Below are positions 27,109 through 36,654 of a stretch of DNA of 64,000 bases, one piece after another. The notes beneath the pieces were generated by a model. That model was not told the DNA's origin, did not search any database, and saw only the letters and a list, made by a program, of their open reading frames with translations. The stretch lies in NCBI RefSeq assembly GCF_016743335.1, contig NZ_WCJE01000001.1:62001-126000 (forward strand), written 5' to 3'. The position numbers were made by a program, and so were the translations under genes. The DNA is from Streptococcus suis (lineage in GTDB: Bacteria > Bacillota > Bacilli > Lactobacillales > Streptococcaceae). The stretch's first letter is position 1, and every line of letters starts with the position of its first letter.

Positions 27109-27395
27109 GGCTGGGCAAAAAGTCCAGCCACGCTTCTCAGAGTTCGGGTCAACATCTCAGCGCAGTGGTTGATTGGTAGATTTGTTCGTGTTTTACACTC
27201 CAAATCTGACCATTACGACTGTTGCGAACAAAGTTCGCTCTATTTCCAACCTCAAAAGGTTCATTGAACCTTTTGAGCTGTGCGGGGGTGGGAGTGAAAC
27301 AGTCTGGGGATAGACTGTTTCAGCTCAACAACCAGAAATAAGGACTTGTTGACGAACTCTTTTAACAATTTGCGAGTTCTGTCCCACTCCCTCTT
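27109..27395 (+). repeat. Mosaic intergenic repeat (copy 3, inverted)
   Basis: Mostly the reverse complement of copy 1: GGCTGGGC..., GTCAACATCTCAGCGCAGTG, TTACACTCCAAATCTGACC, GTTGCGAACAAAGTTCGCTC, CCAACCTCAAAAGG / CCTTTTGAGC hairpin, GGGGGTGGGAGTGAAACAGT, a hairpin AACAGTCTG/ATAGACTGTT, TTGTTGACGAACTC, TCCCACTCCC. The stems differ from copy 1 in sequence but still pair. Confidence 0.85.
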
Positions 27396-27422
27396 TGCAA
27401 TTATTCGTAAATATGCTAGAAT
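27395..27422 (+). promoter_or_regulatory. Promoter of the paired small membrane protein genes
   Basis: TTGCAA (27395-27400), 16-base spacer, extended -10 TGCTAGAAT (27417-27422). Confidence 0.6.
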
Positions 27423-27440
27423 GGACTTGGAGGTGTTGGT

Positions 27441-27779
27441 ATGGTAGCGGTTCCGATTTGGCGTTCTTTTTTGATATTGCTGTCTTTTTCATCATTTTTT
27501 CTTGTATTTTATGAAGACAGTCAGTATAAACCTTTCGGCTTTCGTTATTGGCTGGGACTAGTAGCTTGCATCTGGCTCAATTTTGTGACTTTGGCATCCT
27601 ATTTTATCGCCTTTACTGGTGGTTCAATTATGGTCTATCATCAGTATAAACAGCCATTGGTTGTGATATTCCTTTTTTGTCTATTCGTGGCTAGTATGCT
27701 AACCTTACTTTCCTTTAAGGCTATCAAGATAATGATTCGACGAACCAAATATTACCGACAGCTAAGAAAGGAAGTCTAG
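27441..27779 (+). CDS. Small membrane protein, first of a paralogous pair
   Basis: 112 residues with three hydrophobic helices and a very basic C-terminus (MIRRTKYYRQLRKEV). It shares a KPFGFRYWLG motif and general layout with the next gene (PPFGIRYWLG), so the two are diverged paralogues. No known domain recognised. TTGGAGGTG precedes the ATG; the next gene starts one base after the stop. Confidence 0.7.
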   Translation: MVAVPIWRSFLILLSFSSFFLVFYEDSQYKPFGFRYWLGLVACIWLNFVTLASYFIAFTGGSIMVYHQYKQPLVVIFLFCLFVASMLTLLSFKAIKIMIRRTKYYRQLRKEV

Positions 27780-27780
27780 T

Positions 27781-28089
27781 ATGGAATTTTTTGGTGAGTT
27801 GCTAGTTGAGTTTTTGACTGGTCTAGCAGACTTCGATGAAAAGAAACACCCTCCCTTTGGAATTCGCTATTGGCTGGGCTGGTTGGGAGTTCTGATTCAT
27901 GTTTTACTCCTAGCCTTGCTCACTTGTGTGACTGTCTTCTTTTTCAAGTTTTTCTTGGATGGAAAAGGCTTGATTAATGTAGTAGTGGCAGTTGTTTTCC
28001 TGCTATTTGCCCTATTTTGGCTTTGGAAAAGCGGAAAAACAATCTTGAAAATGTGGCAAGCAACGATTTATTATTTAGCTATTCATTAG
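27781..28089 (+). CDS. Small membrane protein, second of a paralogous pair
   Basis: 102 residues. An acidic N-terminus (MEFFGELLVEFLTGLADFDEKK) leads to HPPFGIRYWLGWLG and two hydrophobic helices (about 35-60 and 66-84). It lies one base after its paralogue and before a strong terminator, so the pair forms a two-gene operon. A role as a heteromeric membrane complex is possible but unsupported. Confidence 0.7.
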   Translation: MEFFGELLVEFLTGLADFDEKKHPPFGIRYWLGWLGVLIHVLLLALLTCVTVFFFKFFLDGKGLINVVVAVVFLLFALFWLWKSGKTILKMWQATIYYLAIH

Positions 28090-28091
28090 AG

Positions 28092-28119
28092 ACACCAGTT
28101 TAACTGCTGGTGTTTTTTT
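28092..28119 (+). terminator. Terminator of the two-gene membrane operon
   Basis: ACACCAG-TTTAACT-GCTGGTGT hairpin followed by TTTTTT. Confidence 0.85.
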
Positions 28120-28151
28120 GATACCTATTTAAACAATTCAAATTGAAAATA

Positions 28152-28160
28152 TGCTATAAT
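28152..28160 (+). promoter_or_regulatory. Extended -10 promoter of SNF2 helicase gene
   Basis: TGCTATAAT (TATAAT at 28155-28160), 68 bases upstream of the ATG. Confidence 0.55.
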
Positions 28161-28228
28161 GAAAAGATAATATTTTAGATATATTTTACAGAAAAGCTGA
28201 TGATTGGTTGAAGGATAAAGGAGTTAGA

Positions 28229-31200
28229 ATGGGTCGCATGATGCCAGGGCGGATTCGCCAAGAAGGAATTGATTTGTACGAGGCTGGAAAACTGACTGTT
28301 CTTCATAGTGAGAATGGAAAGATGGTACTGGATATTGCTGGTGAGCGCTTTACTTACGGCGATGCAGATAGCGATTTACAGTGTAGTTGCCAGTTATTTC
28401 AAAGTAAGGGCTACTGTCAACACCTAGCTGCCACGGAGTATTTTTTAAAAAATGATGCCTCAGGCAAGGATATGAAGCAGTCTTTGAAAGAAGATGGTGA
28501 ACAACATAAGGAAACCGTCCGTCGGACATATTTTGGCGGTCTCTTTTTAGATGAAATTTTGCGGCCAGAACCTGAATTGGGGATTAAGTATCAGTTATCA
28601 GTTGAAGGGAGCTTATTGCCCTATGATCGTCAGATAGATTGGACCTTGAAAATGACCCGCTTGCCAGATACACGTTCGTATATTGTGCGGGACATCGGAG
28701 CTTTTTTGCGCATTGTGAAAGCCAACGGTCACTATCAGATAGGTAAAAATTATTATGAGCAAGTTACTTATGAAAATTTTGATGAACCAAGTCAGGCTCT
28801 CCTGGATTTTCTCTGGGCCTTGGTACCAGAGAAAGTTGGTATAGATTCGGATATTCTTACTCATTTTGGACGACATTTTCGTCTGCCACAAGCCTATTTT
28901 GAGGAGGGGGTGGAGCTGTTAAATCAGCTAGAACATTTTAACTTTTCCTATCAACAGCAGTCCTATTCCTCCTTGATGGTTCTTCCGTTGACAGGGGAGG
29001 AAGGGCTCTATCATTTTGAGGTGACCGTTCACACGCAGATGATTGAAATGGTTATTCACGAAAAACCAGTCCGACCACTTTTTCATGGGCGCTATCTCTT
29101 AGTAAATGGCACGGTTTATAGTGTCAATCGCCATCAAGAACATCTGATTTACCAAATTTCCGAACTTGTTCCAACCGAATCAGGTTTGAGAAAGGTGCAG
29201 GTGGATTTCCCTGACCAAAATCGTCTGGCTTTAAGCTTGCTGGATTTGCAGACAATTGGGACTGTTAAGGCACCTAAGCGCTTCATCATTCATGATTTCA
29301 AGCCAGAATTTCATATTCAGATGGAGGCAAATGAAAGTTTATCACTCCAATTGGTTTTGGATTTTGATGGACGTCAGGTAAGGAGTGAAGAGGATTTGGC
29401 TCTCCTGCCTTTTGCTAGCCATTTCCAACATTTGGAGAGGATCTATCAGGCTATTCGTTTAGCTGGCTTTAGGGGGACATATCATGCCCAGAGAGCGGCT
29501 CTTAGTCAGCAGGAGCTCTATCCATTTTTCCAACAACAATTGCCTATATTACAAAAAATGGGGCAGGTTTATCTAGTAGAAAAGCTCCAGGATTTATATA
29601 TTGAAGCCAAACCTCAATTAGAAATTGTGCGTAACGGATCACTTTTGGATATTTCGTTTGACTTATCAGGTATTGAACAATCTGAAATCGATCAGGCGAT
29701 TACAGCCTTGCTGAATCAAGAGGATCACTATACTAGCCCGAGCGGTAAGGTATTTGTTTTTGATGAGGAAACCAAGAAAATCAGTCAAACCCTAATCTAT
29801 CTGCGGGCCCGTCATGGTAAGGAGGGGCAGGTACAAGTCCATGCTCTTGCCGGTTACCAATTGGCTCAATCCTTGTCACAATTCAACCAAGTCAGTTTCT
29901 CCAAGGAATTTGAGGAAATGGCAAGCTATCTAGCTCAGCCAGATTTGTTCCCGCTTCCTGCTGTGGAAGTAACAACGTCGCTTAGGGATTATCAGCAGAC
30001 AGGGCTTAAGTGGTTGACTATGCTGGATACGTATGGTTTTGGTGGAATTTTAGCTGACGACATGGGGCTTGGAAAGACCTTGCAAACTATCGCCTTTCTG
30101 TCCAGTCGGATGACAAAAGATTCCAAAGTTTTAATATTGGCACCGTCTAGCTTGATTTATAACTGGTTAGATGAGTGTAAGCGGTTTGCTCCAAGTTTAG
30201 ATGTGGCAGTTGTTCATGGAAACAAGGAACAGCGTGAAGAGATCATTGCCAATGGTCACCAAGTCTTAGTTACCTCCTATCCATCCTTCAGACAGGATGT
30301 TGCACTCTATAGACAGGAACGCTTTGACTACCTCATTTTAGATGAGGCGCAGGTCATGAAGAATGCCCAGTCTAAGATTGCACAGCTACTGCGTGAGTTT
30401 GAGGTTGGGAATTGCTTTGCCCTCTCAGGTACGCCGATTGAAAACCATTTGACGGAACTCTGGTCCATTTTCCAAATTGTCTTACCAGGTTTATTGCCAG
30501 GCAAACAAGACTTCGGTAAATTAGCAGCCAAGGACATTGCGCGGACCATTCAACCCTTCGTTCTCAGACGTCATAAGGAAGACGTTCTTCAGGAATTGCC
30601 TGATTTGATAGAAGTCAATGTACTTAATGAACTGACAGATGAACAAAAAGCCATCTACCTAGCCCAGCTTCAACAAATGCGGACTCAAATAGCTGGCGCA
30701 GATGATGCTCAAATCAATCGTAGTAAGATAGAAATCCTATCAGGAATTACTCGCTTACGTCAAATCTGCGATACCCCCAGCCTTTTCATGGAAGAGTTTA
30801 GTGGTGAGAGTGGCAAACTCAATAGTTTGAAAGAATTACTCTTGCAACTAAAAGAAGGTGAACACAGGGTCTTGATATTCTCCCAATTCAGAAATATGCT
30901 GGAAAAAATAGAAGAACAGCTGGTAGAAATTGGGATGACATCCTATACTCTGACTGGTTCAACCCCTGCTAACCAACGCCAAGAAATGACACAGGCCTTC
31001 AATGCAGGAAGTCGAGATGCCTTTCTCATTTCCTTGAAAGCAGGTGGCGTTGGCTTGAATTTGACAGGTGCAGACACAGTCATCCTAGTCGACCTTTGGT
31101 GGAATCCTGCCGTGGAAGCACAGGCTATCAGCCGGGCTCATCGCATGGGGCAGACTGAGAAGGTTGAATGCTATCGCCTGATTACTAGAGGGACAATCGA

Positions 31201-31321
31201 AGAGAAGATTCAAGAATTACAAGAAAATAAAAAGAACCTTGTCAAAACAGTCCTTGATGGCAATGAAAGCCGAGCGAATTTGACGGTTGAGGATATTCGT
31301 GAGATTTTAGGGATTGAGTGA
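28229..31321 (+). CDS. SNF2-family DEAD/DEAH helicase with SWIM zinc finger
   Basis: 1030 residues. The SWIM zinc finger CSCQLFQSKGYCQHLAA lies near 53-69, then a long middle region, the SNF2 ATPase (DDMGLGKTLQT near 611-621, LDEAQVMKN near 709-717, SGTPIENH) and the helicase C domain (LIFSQFRNML, GGVGLNLTGADTV, AHRMGQTEKV). Such proteins translocate on DNA and remodel nucleoprotein complexes; the bacterial role is poorly defined. ATG 28229 has AAAGGAG six bases upstream and is preferred to the in-frame TTG at 28208. Conserved upstream of murC in streptococci. Confidence 0.92.
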   Translation: MGRMMPGRIRQEGIDLYEAGKLTVLHSENGKMVLDIAGERFTYGDADSDLQCSCQLFQSKGYCQHLAATEYFLKNDASGKDMKQSLKEDGEQHKETVRRTYFGGLFLDEILRPEPELGIKYQLSVEGSLLPYDRQIDWTLKMTRLPDTRSYIVRDIGAFLRIVKANGHYQIGKNYYEQVTYENFDEPSQALLDFLWALVPEKVGIDSDILTHFGRHFRLPQAYFEEGVELLNQLEHFNFSYQQQSYSSLMVLPLTGEEGLYHFEVTVHTQMIEMVIHEKPVRPLFHGRYLLVNGTVYSVNRHQEHLIYQISELVPTESGLRKVQVDFPDQNRLALSLLDLQTIGTVKAPKRFIIHDFKPEFHIQMEANESLSLQLVLDFDGRQVRSEEDLALLPFASHFQHLERIYQAIRLAGFRGTYHAQRAALSQQELYPFFQQQLPILQKMGQVYLVEKLQDLYIEAKPQLEIVRNGSLLDISFDLSGIEQSEIDQAITALLNQEDHYTSPSGKVFVFDEETKKISQTLIYLRARHGKEGQVQVHALAGYQLAQSLSQFNQVSFSKEFEEMASYLAQPDLFPLPAVEVTTSLRDYQQTGLKWLTMLDTYGFGGILADDMGLGKTLQTIAFLSSRMTKDSKVLILAPSSLIYNWLDECKRFAPSLDVAVVHGNKEQREEIIANGHQVLVTSYPSFRQDVALYRQERFDYLILDEAQVMKNAQSKIAQLLREFEVGNCFALSGTPIENHLTELWSIFQIVLPGLLPGKQDFGKLAAKDIARTIQPFVLRRHKEDVLQELPDLIEVNVLNELTDEQKAIYLAQLQQMRTQIAGADDAQINRSKIEILSGITRLRQICDTPSLFMEEFSGESGKLNSLKELLLQLKEGEHRVLIFSQFRNMLEKIEEQLVEIGMTSYTLTGSTPANQRQEMTQAFNAGSRDAFLISLKAGGVGLNLTGADTVILVDLWWNPAVEAQAISRAHRMGQTEKVECYRLITRGTIEEKIQELQENKKNLVKTVLDGNESRANLTVEDIREILGIE

Positions 31322-31372
31322 TATGGAATCAGTTGACTCAGCGTAGAATTAGGAAATAAGGCCTAAGTATGG

Positions 31373-31378
31373 TATAAT
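31373..31378 (+). promoter_or_regulatory. Extended -10 promoter before the 31400 gene and murC
   Basis: TATGGTATAAT (TATAAT at 31373-31378); no -35 at normal spacing. Confidence 0.45.
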
Positions 31379-31399
31379 AAGGGTTCGAAAGGATGACTT

Positions 31400-32062
31400 A
31401 TGATTAGACATGAAAAAAGATTTCCACTAGTCGCAGATGATGAGGTACTAGTTGGAGAAAATCCAATTATGAGTTTATATGATGAGAGCGACCTGATTAG
31501 CAATATCAGGGGACCTTATCAAGAAAAGGAATTTAGCTGGTCTACCGATTCACAGCGAGTTGCGTCGGCAAAACCAGTAGCACAAACGGAAGATGAGCTC
31601 CTGCCTCCTCTGTTTGAAGCTAAGCCAAGCCATTATTCTCGCAAGGAACGCCTTCAGCAACTGACTAAAACGAAGCCTTCTCCAGTGAAAACACAGGGGC
31701 AGTTGGCTCGTGAACAGGCTAGAGAAGACTTGAAGAAAAAACGATCAGCAACCTACTTAAGAGATGAAAAACCAGCACCAGCTAAAGTTGTGGTGAAACC
31801 TCCTGTCGTTTCAACAACTGAATCTAAGGCAGGTCGGTTGACACGTTTGGCGGACAACCTACGTCAGACAGACTATATTCTCGCTGATATGCCAGCTGTC
31901 TATTCTTTGAAGAAAGAAGATAGAGAACAGGAGCAGGTTATAAAGAAAAATTCGTATGACTTTTTAAGAAAGAGTCAGGTTTACAATTATCCTGAGCGCA
32001 GACAACAACGAGATCGCCAAGTGGCACAAGAATTAAATTTGACACATATAGAAGAGGGATAA
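31400..32062 (+). CDS. Conserved streptococcal hypothetical protein upstream of murC
   Basis: 220 residues, hydrophilic and highly charged, with no membrane segment or signal. There are lysine- and arginine-rich stretches ([36 protein letters not shown]) and a proline/valine-rich linker near 135-150, suggesting a largely unfolded protein. It ends one base before murC, so the two are cotranscribed. I recognise the position from pneumococcus (between snf and murC) but no function. Confidence 0.75.
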   Translation: MIRHEKRFPLVADDEVLVGENPIMSLYDESDLISNIRGPYQEKEFSWSTDSQRVASAKPVAQTEDELLPPLFEAKPSHYSRKERLQQLTKTKPSPVKTQGQLAREQAREDLKKKRSATYLRDEKPAPAKVVVKPPVVSTTESKAGRLTRLADNLRQTDYILADMPAVYSLKKEDREQEQVIKKNSYDFLRKSQVYNYPERRQQRDRQVAQELNLTHIEEG

Positions 32063-32063
32063 C

Positions 32064-33395
32064 ATGACAAAAACCTATCATTTTATCGGAATTAAGGGAT
32101 CAGGTATGAGCGCACTTGCTCTTATGTTGCATCAAATGGGGCACAAGGTTCAGGGGAGTGATGTAGAGAAATACTACTTTACACAACGTGGGCTTGAACA
32201 AGCTGGGATTCAGATTTTACCGTTTGATGAGAAAAATATTACAGCAGATGTTGAATTGATTGCTGGTAATGCTTTTCGTCCAGATAACAATGTGGAAATC
32301 GCTTATGCTGATGCCCAGGGCTATACCTACAAACGTTACCATGAATTTCTAGGTGAATTTATGAAAGGTTTTACGAGCCTCGGTGTTGCTGGTGCCCATG
32401 GTAAGACCTCTACAACGGGATTATTGGCACATGTTATGCGCAATATCACAGATACTTCCTTCTTGATTGGTGATGGTACTGGTCGCGGTTCGGCAAATGC
32501 TCAGTATTTTGTGTTCGAATCCGATGAATACGAACGTCACTTTGCCCCATACCATCCTGAATACAGCATCATTACCAATATTGATTTTGACCATCCAGAT
32601 TATTTCACTAGTCTAGAGGATGTTTTCAATGCTTTCAATGATTATGCGAAGCAAGTAAAAAAAGCTCTCTTCGTTTTTGGTGAAGATGAGCAACTTCGTC
32701 GTATCACGGCAAATGCTCCAATCTACTATTATGGCTTGGAAGACAATAATGATTTTGTTGCCTATGACTTGAAGCCTTCTACAAGTGGTTCACAATTCAA
32801 AGTTCGCCATGGTGAAGAAGAGTTGGGAGAATTCCAAATTCCAACCTTTGGCAAGCATAATGTGATGAATGCAACAGCTGTTATTGCTAATCTCTATATT
32901 GCTGGATTTGATTTGCAACTGGTTGCAGAACACTTGAAGACATTTGGAGGTGTCAAACGTCGCTTTACGGAGAAAATTGTCAATGATACTGTTATCATTG
33001 ATGACTTTGCTCACCATCCAACGGAAATCATTGCAACCATTGATGCGGCACGTCAGAAGTATCCTAGCAAGGAGTTGGTAGCCATTTTCCAACCACATAC
33101 ATTCACTCGTACCATTGCGCTTCTCGATGAGTTTGCAGATGCTTTGAATGAAGCAGATGCAGTTTACCTTGCTCAAATTTATGGATCAGCGCGTGAAACA
33201 GACAATGGTCAGGTTAAGGTAGAAGATTTGGCGGCTAAAATCAACAAAAAAGGTGGACTTGTTACAGTTGAAAACACTTCACCACTTTTAGACCATGACA
33301 ATGCAGTATATGTATTTATGGGAGCTGGTGATATTCAGTCCTATGAATATTCCTTCGAAAGACTCTTGTCAAATCTTACAAATAACGTCCAATAA
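32064..33395 (+). CDS. murC: UDP-N-acetylmuramate--L-alanine ligase
   Basis: 443 residues, a Mur ligase that adds L-alanine to UDP-MurNAc using ATP. N-terminal [19 protein letters not shown] (UDP binding), ATP loop [15 protein letters not shown] near 108-122, DFDHPDYF near 173-180 and [10 protein letters not shown] near 311-320. AGAGGGATAAC precedes the ATG. Normal length. Confidence 0.97.
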   Translation: MTKTYHFIGIKGSGMSALALMLHQMGHKVQGSDVEKYYFTQRGLEQAGIQILPFDEKNITADVELIAGNAFRPDNNVEIAYADAQGYTYKRYHEFLGEFMKGFTSLGVAGAHGKTSTTGLLAHVMRNITDTSFLIGDGTGRGSANAQYFVFESDEYERHFAPYHPEYSIITNIDFDHPDYFTSLEDVFNAFNDYAKQVKKALFVFGEDEQLRRITANAPIYYYGLEDNNDFVAYDLKPSTSGSQFKVRHGEEELGEFQIPTFGKHNVMNATAVIANLYIAGFDLQLVAEHLKTFGGVKRRFTEKIVNDTVIIDDFAHHPTEIIATIDAARQKYPSKELVAIFQPHTFTRTIALLDEFADALNEADAVYLAQIYGSARETDNGQVKVEDLAAKINKKGGLVTVENTSPLLDHDNAVYVFMGAGDIQSYEYSFERLLSNLTNNVQ

Positions 33396-33402
33396 AAAGA
33401 AA

Positions 33403-33429
33403 GACGGAGGCCTATGGCCCCTGTTTTTC
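33403..33429 (+). terminator. Terminator after murC
   Basis: CGGAGGCC-TAT-GGCCCCTG hairpin (one mismatch) followed by TTTTT. Confidence 0.6.
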
Positions 33430-33450
33430 CGCTATATAAGGGAGAAAATT

Positions 33451-33936
33451 ATGGAAATTCGTTTTGCTACTCCTTCGGATTTAGAACAAGTTGTTTTGAT
33501 TGAAAATGCCAATTTTTCCAAAGAAGAACAAATAGCTGAGTCTGTTCTTGCTATTTATCTGAATGCTTTGAGTAAAACCTGCTTAATAATGGAACACGAT
33601 GGGGAAATAGCAGGATATTTATTATCCTGTCCTTCTGTTTCGCAGACTGTTACAGACGATATTTTTTACTTGACAGAGAGTGACATGCCGACAGGCAGTC
33701 ACCTAGCTATTGCCAGTCTATCCGTAGCGGATACCTATAAGGGACAGGGAGTGGGGACTCTTTTGTTGGCAGCCATAAAAGAAGTGACTTTAGCAGGAGG
33801 ATTTGAAGGAGTTTCCCTGACCTGTAAAGAGTATTTGATTGGCTACTATGAAATGAATCAGTTTGAAGACTTTGGCCCCTCCTTGTCACAATTTGGAGGA
33901 CAAATGTGGAGTGATATGTACTGGAAAGCCTTGTAG
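33451..33936 (+). CDS. GNAT-family N-acetyltransferase
   Basis: 161 residues with the GNAT fold. LAIASLSVADTYKGQGVGTLLLAAI near 88-112 contains the acetyl-CoA pyrophosphate loop (Q/RxxGxG/A as KGQGVG), and ISCK-like SLTCKEYLIGYYEMNQFEDFG follows near 125-145. It transfers acetyl from acetyl-CoA to an amine; the substrate is unknown. The start at 33451 has AAGGGAG upstream. An earlier in-frame start overlaps murC and the terminator and is not used. Confidence 0.88.
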   Translation: MEIRFATPSDLEQVVLIENANFSKEEQIAESVLAIYLNALSKTCLIMEHDGEIAGYLLSCPSVSQTVTDDIFYLTESDMPTGSHLAIASLSVADTYKGQGVGTLLLAAIKEVTLAGGFEGVSLTCKEYLIGYYEMNQFEDFGPSLSQFGGQMWSDMYWKAL

Positions 33937-33948
33937 AAAGGGAAGTTC

Positions 33949-33977
33949 TTGCAATTCATAAGCCTTTAAGATATAAT
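33949..33977 (+). promoter_or_regulatory. Promoter of mltG
   Basis: TTGCAA (33949-33954), 17-base spacer, TATAAT (33972-33977). Confidence 0.7.
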
Positions 33978-34007
33978 GTATAGTAACTGTGTGAAAGGAG
34001 TAACAGC

Positions 34008-35825
34008 GTGACAAAGGATACGAATGAAAAAAACACGCAGTCTTCAAGCTTCCGCGATCAAATTTTACGAGATTTGGAAGAATTGAAGGTGAAACGTTTG
34101 GCGGAACAATCAGCGGATGTTCTTGTTGATAAGCGTAACGAAATTATCAACGAGCTTCAGCCTAGTCTTGCCGAAGAAAAAGCCCCCCATAGAGAGACTG
34201 AAATTGTAAAAGTAGAAGGTATTGCCTTCCCTGATTCATACTTGCCAGAAGAACAGCAAGAATCAGAAGTGATGACGGAAAGTATTGAAGAGCCAACATC
34301 AGAAACTTTGGCTACTCCAGAGACTTTTGTGATTGAAAAAGAAGTCATTTCAAGTCCGGTTCCTCAAGATACGGTGGAGCGGAACTTGGAAGAGCTACGA
34401 AACCTTGTAGCTGCTAATACTGTAGAATTTGATGAGGCTCCATCAAGCTCGTTGGTTTCCGAACCAGTCGAGCCTGTCCTTTCAGAGAAGTCTTCTTTGG
34501 AAGATACATTTTTGGAATTTCCAACGGAAGATGTATCAGCTGTAACGGGTGATACAGAGGTTATCTCACTGGAAGAAACAATTGTTGCAACGAAGGCAGT
34601 AGCTCCAGTTGCAGCGACAGAAGAGCAGATGCAACCAACACAGTCTAGACGATCATCGTCGCACAGAGCAAACAAGCAACGTCGTAAAAAACAGGATAAA
34701 GCCGCTAAACGCATTGTCTCTGTTATCATGTCGATTATTGTAGTGGCGGTTCTAGTGACAGGTCTTACTGGCTATATGTGGGTAAAATCTAGTCTGGAAC
34801 CAGTCAATACCAAAGCTACAGAAGCTATTCAGGTAGAGATTCCAGAAGGCTCTTCAACTTTAGAAATTGGTAAAATTTTAGTTGATAACAAGTTGATTAA
34901 GAATGCTACTATTTTTAACTACTACTCTAAAATTAAGAGCTATAATAATTTCCAAAGTGGTTTTTATAATTTAAAACAAAATATGTCTGTGGATGACATC
35001 GCCAAAGCACTTCAAGAAAGTGGCACTCCGACAGCTCAAAAAGAAGCCGCAGGTAAGATTTTGATTGTTGAAGGGTATACACTGACACAAATTGCTCAGG
35101 CTATTACAGATAATACCAAGACAGAAGATAAAAATGATAAAACACCATTTACCACAGAACAATTTATGGCTACTGTGACCAACCAAGATTTTATTAATCG
35201 AATGGTTGCTACTTATCCAAAATTGTTTGCCAGCTTACCAGCTGCTGATAGTGGAGTTATTTATCAGTTGGAAGGTTACCTCTTCCCAGCGGTTTATGAA
35301 TACAGCGATGAAACAACTATCGAAGAGCTCGTTGAGCAAATGATTGCCGCGATGGATAATCGTTTACAACCATATTATGAAACGATTGCTGCTAAGAATT
35401 TGACTGTAAATGAAGTTCTTACCTTGGCATCTTTGGTTGAAAAAGAAGGTTCTACTGATGAAGATCGTCGAAACATTGCAAGTGTCTTCTTTAACCGCTT
35501 GAATGCAGCAATGCCTCTACAATCCAATATTGCAATCTTGTATGCTCAGGGTAAACTTGGTCAAGAAACAACTCTGGCAGAAGATGCAGCGATTGATACA
35601 TCAATTGAGTCACCATACAATATTTATTGGACACCAGGATTGATGCCTGGACCAGTGGATAGTCCAAGCCTTTCGGCTATCGAGGCAGTGATTAATGCCA
35701 ACACGACAGACTATCTTTACTTTGTAGCAGATGTTACAACTGGAAGTGTTTACTTTACAAATAATATTGATGAACATAACCAAAACGTTGCTAAGTATGT
35801 AAATGCACATCTTAATAATGAGTAA
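34008..35825 (+). CDS. mltG: Endolytic murein transglycosylase MltG
   Basis: 605 residues. It cleaves nascent glycan strands at the outer membrane face and in streptococci works with peripheral elongation. The N-terminal ~230 residues are cytoplasmic, acidic and low complexity (many SEPVEP/EEPT stretches), ending in a basic patch (RRSSSHRANKQRRKKQDK). One membrane helix follows (about 237-259), then a LysM-like part and the YceG domain with the catalytic LASLVEKEGS near 477-486 and TPGLMPGPVDSPSLSAIEAV near 543-562. GTG start with AAAGGAG seven bases upstream. The cytoplasmic extension is typical of streptococci. Confidence 0.93.
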   Translation: MTKDTNEKNTQSSSFRDQILRDLEELKVKRLAEQSADVLVDKRNEIINELQPSLAEEKAPHRETEIVKVEGIAFPDSYLPEEQQESEVMTESIEEPTSETLATPETFVIEKEVISSPVPQDTVERNLEELRNLVAANTVEFDEAPSSSLVSEPVEPVLSEKSSLEDTFLEFPTEDVSAVTGDTEVISLEETIVATKAVAPVAATEEQMQPTQSRRSSSHRANKQRRKKQDKAAKRIVSVIMSIIVVAVLVTGLTGYMWVKSSLEPVNTKATEAIQVEIPEGSSTLEIGKILVDNKLIKNATIFNYYSKIKSYNNFQSGFYNLKQNMSVDDIAKALQESGTPTAQKEAAGKILIVEGYTLTQIAQAITDNTKTEDKNDKTPFTTEQFMATVTNQDFINRMVATYPKLFASLPAADSGVIYQLEGYLFPAVYEYSDETTIEELVEQMIAAMDNRLQPYYETIAAKNLTVNEVLTLASLVEKEGSTDEDRRNIASVFFNRLNAAMPLQSNIAILYAQGKLGQETTLAEDAAIDTSIESPYNIYWTPGLMPGPVDSPSLSAIEAVINANTTDYLYFVADVTTGSVYFTNNIDEHNQNVAKYVNAHLNNE

Positions 35826-35833
35826 ATTCTTAT

Positions 35834-35871
35834 AACAAAATTATGTGGTTTTCCACATAATTTTGTTTTCA
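35834..35871 (+). terminator. Terminator of mltG
   Basis: Long perfect hairpin AACAAAATTATGTGG / CCACATAATTTTGTT with a TTTT loop, followed by TTC. Confidence 0.8.
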
Positions 35872-35898
35872 TGAAAAATAAAAGAAAAGGAAAGACAA

Positions 35899-36381
35899 AT
35901 GGCAGAAAAAACATATCCAATGACCTTGGAAGAAAAGGAAAAATTAGAAAAAGAACTAGAGGAACTAAAGCTAGTTCGTCGACCAGAAATTGTTGAACGT
36001 ATTAAAATTGCTCGTTCATACGGAGACCTTTCAGAAAACTCTGAGTACGAAGCAGCTAAAGATGAACAGGCTTTTGTTGAAGGTCAAATCTCAACAATCG
36101 AAACAAAAATTCGCTATGCTGAAATCGTAAACAGTGATGCAGTTGCTGCGGATGAAGTGGCAATTGGTAAGACTGTGACTGTTCAAGAAGTTGGTGAGAC
36201 CGAAGAAGAAGTCTATCATATCGTTGGTGCTGCAGGTGCAGATGCCTTTGCAAACAAGATTTCAAATGAAAGCCCAATTGGCCATGCTTTGATTGGTAAA
36301 AAAACAGGAGATGTTGCAACAATTGAGACACCTGCTGGTAGCTATGATGTAAAAATCTTGAAGGTTGAAAAAACGAAATAA
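35899..36381 (+). CDS. greA: Transcription elongation factor GreA
   Basis: 160 residues. The N-terminal coiled coil ([52 protein letters not shown]) carries the acidic tip DLSENSEYE; the C-terminal FKBP-like domain has [15 protein letters not shown]. It stimulates transcript cleavage by stalled RNA polymerase. AAAGGAAAGAC precedes the ATG. A single-gene unit between two terminators. Confidence 0.96.
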   Translation: MAEKTYPMTLEEKEKLEKELEELKLVRRPEIVERIKIARSYGDLSENSEYEAAKDEQAFVEGQISTIETKIRYAEIVNSDAVAADEVAIGKTVTVQEVGETEEEVYHIVGAAGADAFANKISNESPIGHALIGKKTGDVATIETPAGSYDVKILKVEKTK

Positions 36382-36386
36382 GGTGT

Positions 36387-36416
36387 GGAGAGAGTCGAAA
36401 GATTCTCTCTTTTTGT
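36387..36416 (+). terminator. Terminator of greA
   Basis: GAGAGAGTC-GAAA-GATTCTCTC hairpin followed by TTTTTG. Confidence 0.8.
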
Positions 36417-36417
36417 A

Positions 36418-36600
36418 TAGTCGTTTAGTATAGCTTTGATTTCTTCGACGAGTACTGAGGCGAACAGAGTTCGATTCAGCTCAACAACTTAAAACGAAAA
36501 ATTGTTGACGAACTCTTCTATGAATGGTTGAGCTCCTTTCCCACTCCCTATTTCCAACCTCCAACTATTTCCCAGATAGTTGGAGCACGTACAAAAAGTA
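36418..36600 (+). repeat. Mosaic intergenic repeat (copy 4, inverted, short)
   Basis: Contains CTTTGATTTCTTCGACGAG, GCTCAACAAC, TTGTTGACGAACTC, CCTTTCCCACTCCC and CTATTTCCAACCT, then a hairpin CCAACTATTTCCCAGATAGT-TGGAGC. The first block is the reverse of the right edge at 49895-49915. The hairpin stem differs from those of the other copies. Confidence 0.75.
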
Positions 36601-36621
36601 AACTAAACATACTATATAAGA

Positions 36622-36650
36622 AAACAACCATCTGAAACAGATGGTTGCGA
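36622..36650 (-). terminator. Terminator of yidC
   Basis: Minus strand GCAACCATCTG-TTTC-AGATGGTTG followed by TTTTC; on the plus strand it also has a T-run (ATTTTTT), so it may act both ways. Confidence 0.75.
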
Positions 36651-36654
36651 TTTT

